Shown here piece by piece: positions 33,990 through 41,580 of a DNA stretch of 64,000 bases (position 1 is its first letter; every line of letters starts with the position of its first letter). A program made the translations under genes and the position numbers. The notes under the pieces were generated by a model. The model worked only from the letters and a program-made list of their open reading frames with translations. It ran no database searches and was not told the DNA's origin. The stretch comes from Nocardia arthritidis NBRC 100137 (GTDB lineage: Bacteria; Actinomycetota; Actinomycetes; Mycobacteriales; Mycobacteriaceae), in contig NZ_BDBB01000020.1 in the NCBI RefSeq assembly GCF_001612765.1, positions 62,001-126,000 on the forward strand, given 5' to 3'.

Positions 33990-35369
33990 TTATGCGGCCG
34001 TTCCGCGCGTGGAATGAGCGCGCGGCTTGGCGCGCGACCGACCTTGCGCCGCGCTGCCGTTGCGACGACCGCTGCCTTGGCGCGGTCCGCCACTGCCCCT
34101 GCGCGGTCCGCCACTGCTACGGTACGGTCCGCTGCTGCTGCGGCGGTCGTCTTCACGTGCCGCCCGCTCGCTGTAGGAGGGTGCGACGAATGGGGCAATC
34201 GTGCCGACGAGCTCGGCCACCACGGGCGAATCGGCGGTGACCCGTTGCGGTGTCACAGTGATCTTGGCCTTGCGCATGAGGTCGGCCAGGTCGCGTCGTT
34301 CGCCGGGCAGCACCAGGGTGATCACTTCACCGGAGTTGCCTGCCCGCGCGGTACGGCCCGAACGGTGCAGGTACGCCTTGTGTTCGGCGGGCGGATCAAC
34401 GTGCACGACCAGCTCGACACCGTCGACGTGCACGCCGCGCGCGGCCACATCGGTCGCCACCAGCACCAGGGCATCACCGGCGGCGAAGACCGCGAGGTTG
34501 CGGTCGCGGGCGCCCTGCGAGAGGTTGCCGTGCAGATCGACGGCCGGAATTCCGGCCAGGGTCAGCTGCTTGGCCAGTTTGCGAGCCTGATGTTTGGTGC
34601 GCATGAACAGGATTCGCCGACCGGAGCCGGAGGCGAGCCGATGTACGACCTCGCGCTTGGCTTCGACGCTCGCGGTTTCGAAAACGTGATGGGTCATGGC
34701 GGCGACCGGGGAGTTCGCCTCATCGACGGAATGCAGTTTGGCATCCGGCAGGAAGCGGCTGACCAGCTTGTTGACGCCGTTATCCAGGGTGGCCGAGAAC
34801 AGCAGGCGCTGACCGTCATTCGGGGTGGCCGCGAGAATGCGGGTCACGCCTGGCAGGAACCCGAGGTCGGCCATGTGGTCGGCCTCGTCGATCACGGTGA
34901 CCTCGACGGCGTCCAGGGAGATCAGACGTTGGTTCATCAGATCCTCGAGCCGGCCGGGACAGGCGACGACAATGTCGACACCGGCGCGCAGCGCCCGGAC
35001 CTGCCGGTTCTGCGGGACCCCACCGAAAATCGTGGTGACGGTCATGCGATAGGCCGCGGCGAGGGGTTCCAGCGCGGCCGTGATCTGGCTGGCCAATTCC
35101 CGAGTCGGCGCCAGCACCAGGCCGGTCGGGCGGCTCGGTGCGCGCCTACCGGCGAGACCGCCGCCGAGACGGTTGACCATCGGGATGGCGAAGGCGAGCG
35201 TCTTGCCGCTGCCGGTCCGGCCACGGCCCAGCACGTCGCGTCCGGCCAGCGAATCGGGCAGGGTGTCGGTCTGGATCGGAAAAGGTTCGGTGATCCCGGC
35301 GCGAGTCAACGCCTTCACCAGCGGTGCGCTCACGCCGAGCGCGGCAAAAGAGATGTCAGCAGAAGTCAT
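33990..35369 (-). CDS. DEAD-box ATP-dependent RNA helicase
   Basis: A 459-residue helicase. The Q motif FPIQTDTLPDSLAG, motif I GRTGSGKT (Lys56), motif II DEAD (161-164), motif III SAT (192-194) and motif VI HRSGRTARAG are all present, in two RecA-like domains. From about residue 395 the tail is rich in Arg, Gly and Ser (SSGGPRRGSGGPRQGSG), typical of RNA-binding extensions in cold-shock/ribosome-assembly helicases of the RhlE/DeaD kind. It unwinds RNA in the cytoplasm. The gene has a long leader (about 170 bases before the shared palindrome), as is common for cold-regulated helicases, though no known element is seen. Confidence 0.95.
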   Translation of the reverse strand: MTSADISFAALGVSAPLVKALTRAGITEPFPIQTDTLPDSLAGRDVLGRGRTGSGKTLAFAIPMVNRLGGGLAGRRAPSRPTGLVLAPTRELASQITAALEPLAAAYRMTVTTIFGGVPQNRQVRALRAGVDIVVACPGRLEDLMNQRLISLDAVEVTVIDEADHMADLGFLPGVTRILAATPNDGQRLLFSATLDNGVNKLVSRFLPDAKLHSVDEANSPVAAMTHHVFETASVEAKREVVHRLASGSGRRILFMRTKHQARKLAKQLTLAGIPAVDLHGNLSQGARDRNLAVFAAGDALVLVATDVAARGVHVDGVELVVHVDPPAEHKAYLHRSGRTARAGNSGEVITLVLPGERRDLADLMRKAKITVTPQRVTADSPVVAELVGTIAPFVAPSYSERAAREDDRRSSSGPYRSSGGPRRGSGGPRQGSGRRNGSAAQGRSRAKPRAHSTRGTAA

Positions 35370-35539
35370 AGGTGTTGCGGTGCCTTTCGGACATCAGGTG
35401 GTGCCCGAGCCGTCTGTGGACCTTCCGGGTCCGCGCCGGGGCACGAATGGCGAGATTGCCGATGGGCAAAATCGATCGCCGTAAGAAGAGCGGATGCGGC
35501 AAGCGCTGGTTGCGAAGCGAATGCGATCTACGACGCTTG

Positions 35540-35555
35540 GCGTGACATGTCACGC
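35540..35555. promoter_or_regulatory. 16-bp perfect palindrome between helicase and TetR genes
   Basis: GCGTGACATGTCACGC is a perfect palindrome about 170 bases upstream of both the helicase start and the TetR start. Its GTGA-N4-TCAC core resembles TetR- or Crp-type operators, although Crp sites have six bases between the half-sites. Probably a regulator site of the divergent pair. Confidence 0.55.
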
Positions 35556-35718
35556 ACTTGATCAACAATAGCCTGTGATGGGCGGTTCGTACGCATCGGG
35601 TGAGGTTTCTCGCCTCTGGCCAGGGCTGGGCCGCCAGTGTCATCTCCGCCAGAGGATGAATGGTCGCCACGCCACCGACCTGGTTCGCGGGCGTTATCGG
35701 CCGTCGTACGGTGGTCGG

Positions 35719-36327
35719 ATGCTTGACGGTCAAGACTTGCCGAGTGTGGGGCGACCGCGGAACCGCGCGGTGGACAGGGCACTGCTCGACGCCGCTGCGC
35801 GGCTGATCGCACAGCGCGGGTATGGCGCGCTCACCCTGCAAGCGGTGGCCGAAGAGGCGGCGACTACGCGACCGGCGCTGTACCGGCGTTACGCGGACCG
35901 GGCCGAGTTGGTGGTCGCGGTCTTGATCGACCGCTACGGCGTACATCCCGGTTCGGAGGATCTGGGCGGTATCGAGGCGGAATTGTTCGCGATCCAGCGC
36001 CACCAGATGGAGTTGTTCACCGACGAAGTCTTGGGCAACGCATTGCCCGGCCTGCTCGACGACTTGTCGCGTAACGAGGCGCTCGCGGTCAGTTTCCATG
36101 AGCGATTTCTGCGGCCTCGCCGCAGATCCACCGCTTCCATCCTGGATCGGGCGGTGGCAAGGGGCGAGATAGCGCCGGGGACCGACCCGGAATGGATCTG
36201 CGATCTGATCACCGGGCCGATGATGATGCGTGCGCTGTTTCCGGCCGTCGGCCCCATCGATGAGCGTCTGGTACGGCTGACCGTGCGATCCGCGCTGGAC
36301 GCCGTCGGATTCTCCAAGTGTGATTGA
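35719..36327 (+). CDS. TetR family transcriptional regulator
   Basis: A 202-residue regulator with an N-terminal TetR domain (ALLDAAARLIAQRGYGALTL, VAEEAATTRPALYRRYADRAEL) and a C-terminal domain of the TetR_C_11-like group (LITGPMMMRALFPAVGP). The ATG at 35719 gives the usual short lead; the frame is open further upstream, but that would include the probable promoter. It is followed 65 bases later by a hydrolase gene with a separate inverted repeat in the gap, and divergent from the helicase. The target is probably the hydrolase and itself. Confidence 0.88.
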   Translation: MLDGQDLPSVGRPRNRAVDRALLDAAARLIAQRGYGALTLQAVAEEAATTRPALYRRYADRAELVVAVLIDRYGVHPGSEDLGGIEAELFAIQRHQMELFTDEVLGNALPGLLDDLSRNEALAVSFHERFLRPRRRSTASILDRAVARGEIAPGTDPEWICDLITGPMMMRALFPAVGPIDERLVRLTVRSALDAVGFSKCD

Positions 36328-36356
36328 CGCCACTCGGGCACGCCACTACCCTCGCA

Positions 36357-36380
36357 TCATTACGTTCCATTCTGTAATGA
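36357..36380. promoter_or_regulatory. Inverted repeat upstream of the hydrolase
   Basis: TCATTAC (36357-36363) and GTAATGA (36374-36380) form a perfect 7-bp inverted repeat with a ten-base spacer, ending 12 bases before the GTG of the hydrolase and overlapping its ribosome-site region. It is a likely operator for the TetR encoded upstream, or the hydrolase promoter region. Confidence 0.55.
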
Positions 36381-36392
36381 AAGGGGTCCGCC

Positions 36393-37283
36393 GTGCGCGC
36401 CGACGTGGAGTTCACCAGTAAGGGTGTGACGTTGCGGGGGTGGCTGTACCGCCCGACAGAGACAGCGGCCGACGCACCGCTGGTGGTGATGACGCACGGT
36501 TTCGCGGGAGTGAAGGAGTGGGTCGCCCCCTTCGCCGAAGTGCTGGCCGACGCGGGCCTCGCATGCCTGGTCTACGACCATCCCGGGTTCGGAACCTCCG
36601 ACGGCGAGCCTCGTTTCGAGGTGGATCCGGTGGCGCAGATCGACGGATACCGCGATGCGATCACCTTCGCGCAGCAGCTCGAAGGCGTGGATGCGGAACG
36701 AATCGGGGTATGGGGGACGAGCTACGCGGGCGCGCATGTGCTCGTGGTGGCGGCCACGGACCGCCGGGTCCGCGCCGTGGTGTCGCAGGTGCCCCTGACT
36801 CGAGGCTGGGCGACCTTCACGCGGTTGGTTCCCTCGGTGCAACTGCCCCTCGTGCACGAGGCGATCGCCGACGATCGGAAGCAGCGCTTCGCCGGCGCAC
36901 CGAATGCCACGATCAAGGCGGCGTCGGACGATCCATCAGAACTGGTTGCCATGCCCGGCGCCGAGGTTTACCGGTGGCTCATGGACAACGGGCCTCGAGT
37001 TCCCACTTGGCGTAACGAAGTGACGGTCTCGAGTATCGATAAGTTCCAGTCCTACGCTCCCGAAGCCTTCATCCGCCGGGTGTCACCAACTCCGCTGCTG
37101 ATGATCGTTGCGGCGAACGACACCCTCACACCGGCCGATCTGGCGTTGCAGAGCTACACCGAGGCGTTGGAACCCAAGCAGCTCGAACTGATCGAGGGGG
37201 GTCATTTCTCGGTGTACGAGGAACAGTTCGGCCAGGCATCGACCGCCGCGCGCGACTTCTTCGTTCGCCGCCTGCGCAAGTGA
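36393..37283 (+). CDS. Alpha/beta hydrolase (dienelactone hydrolase/S9-like)
   Basis: A 296-residue hydrolase. It reads VVMTHGFAGVKEWVAPFAE as the oxyanion strand, DHPGFGTSDGE, the nucleophile elbow GTSYAGAHVL, the acid in IVAANDTLTPAD and the histidine in EGGHFSVYEE. It resembles the bacterial hydrolases related to acyl-peptide and xylose esterases, with a single domain and no signal peptide. The start is GTG with AAAGGGG nine bases ahead. Probably regulated by the TetR gene just upstream; the substrate is unknown. Confidence 0.9.
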   Translation: MRADVEFTSKGVTLRGWLYRPTETAADAPLVVMTHGFAGVKEWVAPFAEVLADAGLACLVYDHPGFGTSDGEPRFEVDPVAQIDGYRDAITFAQQLEGVDAERIGVWGTSYAGAHVLVVAATDRRVRAVVSQVPLTRGWATFTRLVPSVQLPLVHEAIADDRKQRFAGAPNATIKAASDDPSELVAMPGAEVYRWLMDNGPRVPTWRNEVTVSSIDKFQSYAPEAFIRRVSPTPLLMIVAANDTLTPADLALQSYTEALEPKQLELIEGGHFSVYEEQFGQASTAARDFFVRRLRK

Positions 37284-37406
37284 CCCCACCCAGCAGTGGG
37301 TGATCGGCACGTGCCGCGGCCTGATCGCCGTCCGGGACCAGCGTCGGCGCCACTCGGCGTGTTCCCTGTCCCAGTATGTGCTGCTCGAAGAGCGATCGGG
37401 AGCCAC

Positions 37407-37664
37407 TCAGGCGTCGAGGTCGGCGGCTACCAGTGCGGCGACCTTGTCCAGAGCTGCTTGGTCGTCGCTGCTGACCACGACCGGGGTGCCCTGTGTGGCG
37501 CCGAGAGTCATGATCATCAGCGCCGAGCCCGCGTCGACCGGATCGCCGCCGGCGAGCGAGAGGGTGACGGGAACGCCCGCGGCCTGGACAGCTTCGGCGA
37601 TGATGTTGGCGGGACGGGCGTGCAGGCCGATGGACGAGCCGACTTCGACGGTTGTCTGCAGCAT
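37407..37664 (-). CDS. ptsH: Phosphocarrier protein HPr
   Basis: An 85-residue HPr, which carries phosphate from enzyme I to the sugar-specific IIA domains. The phosphorylated histidine is His15 in SSIGLHARPAN, and the region around residue 47 is DAGSALMIM. AAGGAGTTCCC precedes the ATG. It is the last gene of the fruR-fruK-fruA-ptsH operon, 20 bases after fruA, so general HPr is here under fructose control, as in other actinobacteria. Confidence 0.95.
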   Translation of the reverse strand: MLQTTVEVGSSIGLHARPANIIAEAVQAAGVPVTLSLAGGDPVDAGSALMIMTLGATQGTPVVVSSDDQAALDKVAALVAADLDA

Positions 37665-37684
37665 GGGAACTCCTTTTCGGGGGA

Positions 37685-39712
37685 TTATCCAGCGGTGACG
37701 GTGGCGGGGGAGGACACGGCGGATCGCGTGCGGACCAGTTCTTTGGCGACCGTGACGCAGAGCGCGCCGACGAGCGTGCCTGCGGCGAGCGCGGTGAGGA
37801 ACCACAGGATGTGGCCGACGGCGAAGAAGACGAAGATGCCGCCGTGCGGTGCGCTGAGCGTGGTTCCGGTGGCCATGATCAGCGCTCCGCTGACCGCGCC
37901 TCCCGCCATCATGGACGGGATGACGCGCAGCGGGTCGGCGGCCGCGAACGGAATGGCGCCCTCGGAGATGAACGACGCCCCCAGCAGCCAAGCCGCCTTG
38001 CCGTTCTCGCGTTCGGCGGTGGTGAACAGTCGGGGTCTGATCGTGGTGGCCAGCGCCATCGCCAGCGGCGGCACCATGCCCGCGGCCATCACCGCGGCCA
38101 TGATGCGCAGTGACGCGGTATCGGTGACGGCCAGTCCGGCCACAGCGAAGGAATAGGCGGCCTTGTTGACCGGACCGCCGAGATCGAAGCACATCATCAA
38201 GCCGAGGATGACTCCCAGCGCGACGGCGGACGTGCCGGACAGCCCGTTGAGCCAGTTGGTGAGTCCGCTGGTCACCGCGGCGAGCGGCTTGCCGAGCAGA
38301 ATGAACATGGCCGCGCCGACGATCAGCGACGCGAACAGCGGGATCACCACTACCGGCATCAGGCCCCTGGCCCACTGCGGGACAGCGAAGCGCGCGATCC
38401 ATAGCGCCGCGAACCCGGCGATCAGTCCGCCGACCAGACCGCCGAGGAACCCGGCCCCGACGAACACTGCGACCGCTCCCGCGGTAAAACCCGGTGCGAG
38501 GCCGGGGCGGTCGGCGATGGCGAAGGCGATGTAGCCCGACAGCGCGGGCACGAGGAAACCGAATGCGAGCGAGCCGAGTTGGAACATCACCGCGCCGAGA
38601 TAGGTGGCCAGACCGCCATCGGGCAACGCCGTCAACGAGTTGTCCAGCACGATGGCCTTGGCATTGTCGGCGATCTCGTAGCCTCCGAGCAGGAAGCCGA
38701 GCGCGATGAGCAGGCCACCCGCCGCGACGAACGGAATCATGTAGCTGACGCCGGTCAACAGAATCTGGCGCAGGCGGGTGCCCCAGCCGAGGGCTTCCGG
38801 TTTCCCGGTGGGAAAGGGCTTTTCGTCGGGCGCGCGTCCGGCGACGGTGTCGGCGCCGGGATCGTCCGCGGCGCGCAGAGCGTCGGCGATCATCGCATCC
38901 GGCTCGTTGATCGCCCGTTTGACCCCGGAAGCCACGACGGGCTTGCCCGCGAACCGGTCGCGCCCGCGCACGCCGACGTCGGTGGCGAAGACCACCGCGG
39001 CGGCGGCCGCAATGGCCGAGTCACCGAGGGGAGTGCTGCCGCTGGACCCCTGCGTTTCCACGTGCACGGTGACACCGGCGCGTTTACCTGCGGCGACGAG
39101 GGCATCGGCGGCCATGTAGGTGTGTGCGATCCCGGTCGGGCATGCGGTGACCGCGACGATGGTGCGCTCGGCGGCCGGTGCCTCGTGCCCGCGTGCCGTA
39201 CCCGCAGTCGTGTTCGCCGCGGTGGTGCTGGTGCGCGGGGTTGTCGCGGTAGCCGGTGCGTCGAGCACACCCTCGACCAAGGCCACGATGTCGGCGGGCG
39301 TCGCCGCCGCGCGCAGCTGGCCGACGAACTCGGGCTTCACCAGCGCACGCGCCAGGCTGGACAGCAGTTTCATGTGCTCGGCCCCCGCGCCCTCCGGCGC
39401 GGCGATGAGGAAGACGAGGTCGGCGGGACCGTCGGGGGCTCCGAAATCGACTGGCGAGGCGAGCCGGGCGAACGCGAGGGTTGCTTCGGTGACGGTCGCG
39501 GCGCGGCAGTGCGGAATCGCGATCCCACCGGGAAGTCCGGTCGCGGACTGGGCTTCCCGGGCGAGCGCCGCGTCGCGCAGTGCCGCCGCCTGCTGCGCAC
39601 GGCCGGTTTCGGCCAGGCGGTCGGCGAGTGCGGCGATCACCAGCTCCTTGGCGGCGCCGAGATCGGCGTCGAGGGTGATCAGATCCTCGGAGATGATCGA
39701 GTCGGCCACCAT
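37685..39712 (-). CDS. fruA: PTS fructose transporter subunit IIABC
   Basis: A 675-residue fused permease. IIA (residues 1-150) has the phosphorylation site GIAIPHCRA (His68); a Thr/Ala linker (155-180) leads to IIB with VTACPTGIAHTYMAADAL (Cys191); IIC (about 320-675) holds eight or more membrane helices, starting near LLTGVSYMIPFVAAGG and including GGPVNKAAYSF. It imports fructose and phosphorylates it to fructose-1-phosphate. AAGGAGG precedes the ATG. It starts eight bases after fruK ends. Confidence 0.97.
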   Translation of the reverse strand: MVADSIISEDLITLDADLGAAKELVIAALADRLAETGRAQQAAALRDAALAREAQSATGLPGGIAIPHCRAATVTEATLAFARLASPVDFGAPDGPADLVFLIAAPEGAGAEHMKLLSSLARALVKPEFVGQLRAAATPADIVALVEGVLDAPATATTPRTSTTAANTTAGTARGHEAPAAERTIVAVTACPTGIAHTYMAADALVAAGKRAGVTVHVETQGSSGSTPLGDSAIAAAAAVVFATDVGVRGRDRFAGKPVVASGVKRAINEPDAMIADALRAADDPGADTVAGRAPDEKPFPTGKPEALGWGTRLRQILLTGVSYMIPFVAAGGLLIALGFLLGGYEIADNAKAIVLDNSLTALPDGGLATYLGAVMFQLGSLAFGFLVPALSGYIAFAIADRPGLAPGFTAGAVAVFVGAGFLGGLVGGLIAGFAALWIARFAVPQWARGLMPVVVIPLFASLIVGAAMFILLGKPLAAVTSGLTNWLNGLSGTSAVALGVILGLMMCFDLGGPVNKAAYSFAVAGLAVTDTASLRIMAAVMAAGMVPPLAMALATTIRPRLFTTAERENGKAAWLLGASFISEGAIPFAAADPLRVIPSMMAGGAVSGALIMATGTTLSAPHGGIFVFFAVGHILWFLTALAAGTLVGALCVTVAKELVRTRSAVSSPATVTAG

Positions 39713-39720
39713 GGCCTCCT

Positions 39721-40671
39721 TCAGATGTTGTGCAGGGCGTCCAGTGCCGTGACGGAGACGGCGTCGAGATCGATGTCATGCGGCCCGGGTACGCCGGTGC
39801 CGGGAAGTGCTGCGGCAGCGCTGCCGTAGGCGACCGCGCGGCGCAACTGTTCGGCGGGCTCGGCGCCGTCCAGGTCGGCGAGCAGGTAACCGGCCAAGGC
39901 CGAATCCCCCGCACCGACCGTGCTGCGCGGTGTCACGCTCGGTGCGGGCGCGTACCAGGCGCCATCCGGGGTGACCAAGACGGCGCCCGCCTTGCCGAGC
40001 GTCGCGAGGACCGCCCCGACACCACGTTCGACCAGCGTCGCGGCGGCGTGCGCGGCGGCCACCGGATCCTCCAGATCGGCAGGGCCGGCGCCGGTGAGCT
40101 GACCGAGTTCCTCGGCGTTCGGTTTCAGCAGCCTCGGCGTTTGGGAATCAAAGGTGGCGGCGACCGCCCGCAGCGGCGCATCCGAGGCGTCGATCGCCAC
40201 CGGAATGCCGCGCAACCGCCGGAGCAATGCGACGTACCAGTCGGCGGGCACTCCCGGCGGGAGCGAACCGGACAGCACCACCCAGGATGCGGCTCGGGCG
40301 AGGTCGTCGAGCGCTTCGGCCAGGGAAGCCGCGCAGGCAGTGGTCAGCGGAGGGCCGGGTTCGTTGATCTTCGTCGTGGTTCCGTCGGTTTCCGCGATCG
40401 TGAGATTGGTCCGCGCCGTCCCTGGCATCGGGACAGCCCGGTAGGCGATCCCCGCGTCGCTCAGCTGCCGCAAAAGCGGATCTTCGGTGTTTCCGGGGAG
40501 GACGGCCACGGTTGCGCGGCCCGCCGCGGCGACCACCCTCGACACATTGACGCCCTTACCGCCGGGATGCGAACTCACAGCGGCGGCGCGGTGCACGGCG
40601 CCCCGGTGCAACGCCTCGGTCAGGGTCACGGTGCGGTCGATGCTGGGATTCGCGGTCAGCGTGACGATCAT
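39721..40671 (-). CDS. fruK: 1-phosphofructokinase
   Basis: A 316-residue PfkB-family kinase that converts fructose-1-phosphate to fructose-1,6-bisphosphate for glycolysis. Signatures are the N-terminal SSHPGGKGVNVSRVVAAAG (first PfkB motif) and VGAGDSALAGYLLA near the C-terminus with the catalytic Asp. Its ATG overlaps the fruR stop by four bases. Substrate choice is set by its operon with the fructose permease. Confidence 0.96.
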   Translation of the reverse strand: MIVTLTANPSIDRTVTLTEALHRGAVHRAAAVSSHPGGKGVNVSRVVAAAGRATVAVLPGNTEDPLLRQLSDAGIAYRAVPMPGTARTNLTIAETDGTTTKINEPGPPLTTACAASLAEALDDLARAASWVVLSGSLPPGVPADWYVALLRRLRGIPVAIDASDAPLRAVAATFDSQTPRLLKPNAEELGQLTGAGPADLEDPVAAAHAAATLVERGVGAVLATLGKAGAVLVTPDGAWYAPAPSVTPRSTVGAGDSALAGYLLADLDGAEPAEQLRRAVAYGSAAAALPGTGVPGPHDIDLDAVSVTALDALHNI

Positions 40672-41435
40672 GCCGTGACCACCTCGAGGCCGGACGCGCT
40701 GAGCTCGTTGCGCACCGAATCCGGCACGCCGGTGTCGGTGACCAGGGCGTCGACGTCCTCGATCTCGGCGAATCGCACCAGATCCTCGCGGCCGATCTTG
40801 GTGGAGTCGGCGACCACGACGACGCGGTGCGCGCTGGCCACCATGGCGCGCTTGATCGCGGCCTCGTCGATGTCGGGGGTGGACAGGCCGTGTGCGGTGG
40901 TGAGCGCGTTGGTTCCGAGGAAGCAGACGTCGACCCGCAGTTCAGCGAGCATGCGTTGGGTCTCCGGGCCGACGGCGGCCTGGGTGACGCCCCGGACGCG
41001 CCCGCCGAGCAGGTGCAACCGCACCGCGGCGTGCCCGCTGAGCCGGGCCGCGATCGGCACCGAGTTGGTGACCGCTACGAGCTCGCGGTCGGTCGGCAGC
41101 AGGGCGGCGATCCGCGCGGTGGTGGTGCCCGCGTCGAACAGGACGCTGCCGCCGGTGGGCGGCAGGAAGTCCAGAGCAGCCTTGGCGATGCGGTCCTTCT
41201 CCGCCGCGCGGGTGTGCTCGCGTTCGCCGGTGCCGAGTTCGATCGCGGTCAGCGCGGCGGCGGGCACCGCACCGCCGTGTACGCGTCTGATCAGGCCCAT
41301 CCGGTCGAGGACCGCGAGATCACGCCGGACCGTCTCGGTCGTGACGCCGTATTGGTCCGACAGTTCGGTGACCGACACGCGCCCTCGTTGCCCGACCAGC
41401 GTCGCGATGGCCTGCTGCCGTTCCTCGGCGTACAT
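40668..41435 (-). CDS. fruR: DeoR family regulator of the fructose PTS
   Basis: A 255-residue DeoR-type repressor. The N-terminal winged helix (RVSVTELSDQYGVTTETVRRDLAVL) binds DNA, and the C-terminal sugar-phosphate-binding domain contains GGSVLFDAGTTTARIA and VVADSTKIGRED. Fructose-1-phosphate or a related phosphosugar is the likely inducer, from what is known of actinobacterial FruR. It is the first gene of the leftward operon and its promoter region carries three phased repeats, so it probably represses itself, the operon and perhaps the divergent ptsI. Confidence 0.93.
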   Translation of the reverse strand: MYAEERQQAIATLVGQRGRVSVTELSDQYGVTTETVRRDLAVLDRMGLIRRVHGGAVPAAALTAIELGTGEREHTRAAEKDRIAKAALDFLPPTGGSVLFDAGTTTARIAALLPTDRELVAVTNSVPIAARLSGHAAVRLHLLGGRVRGVTQAAVGPETQRMLAELRVDVCFLGTNALTTAHGLSTPDIDEAAIKRAMVASAHRVVVVADSTKIGREDLVRFAEIEDVDALVTDTGVPDSVRNELSASGLEVVTA

Positions 41436-41451
41436 CGGACCTCCCGCTTTG

Positions 41452-41491
41452 ATGTTGGTTTATGTTGTTTTATATCTGACTGTGTTGCTTT
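41452..41491. promoter_or_regulatory. Three phased repeats, probable FruR operators
   Basis: ATGTTGGTTT (41452-41461), ATGTTGTTTT (41462-41471) and GTGTTGCTTT (41482-41491) are copies of (A/G)TGTTGNTTT. Their starts are 10 and 20 bases apart, so all lie on the same face of the helix. They overlap the -10 box and spacer of the fruR promoter. DeoR-type regulators commonly bind such tandem sites. Confidence 0.7.
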
Positions 41492-41496
41492 GTCAA
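41469..41496 (-). promoter_or_regulatory. Strong sigma-70-type promoter of the fruRKA-ptsH operon
   Basis: On the minus strand TTGACA (plus-strand TGTCAA, 41491-41496) and TATAAA (plus-strand TTTATA, 41469-41474) are separated by 16 bases. This near-consensus promoter would start transcription near 41462, 27 bases before the fruR ATG. Confidence 0.7.
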
Positions 41497-41519
41497 ACCT
41501 TTGGCGTAGTCTGTATCAC
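41490..41519 (+). promoter_or_regulatory. Possible ptsI promoter
   Basis: TTGTCA (41490-41495) and TATCAC (41514-41519), 18 bases apart, make a moderate plus-strand promoter 60 bases before ptsI. Its -35 box overlaps the fruR -35 box, so one bound repressor could block both directions. Confidence 0.4.
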
Positions 41520-41580
41520 ATCGATGGTCTGGCAGGTATGGAATCGGGTTCGCCGGTTCAGGCGTGGAGGTAGGCGAGGG

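Noticed and set aside
34014..35561. 515-codon plus-strand frame over the helicase
   Set aside because: Shadow of the DEAD-box gene; the minus strand holds all helicase motifs.
35613..35655. CCTCTGGC...GCCAGAGG inverted repeat upstream of the TetR at 35719
   Set aside because: Eight-bp GC-rich arms 27 bases apart; could arise by chance in this composition and has no clear position relative to a promoter.
39730..41580. Long open frame upstream of ptsI in the same phase
   Set aside because: Covers fruK and fruR on the other strand; the GGAGGT and ATG at 41581 give a normal enzyme I.
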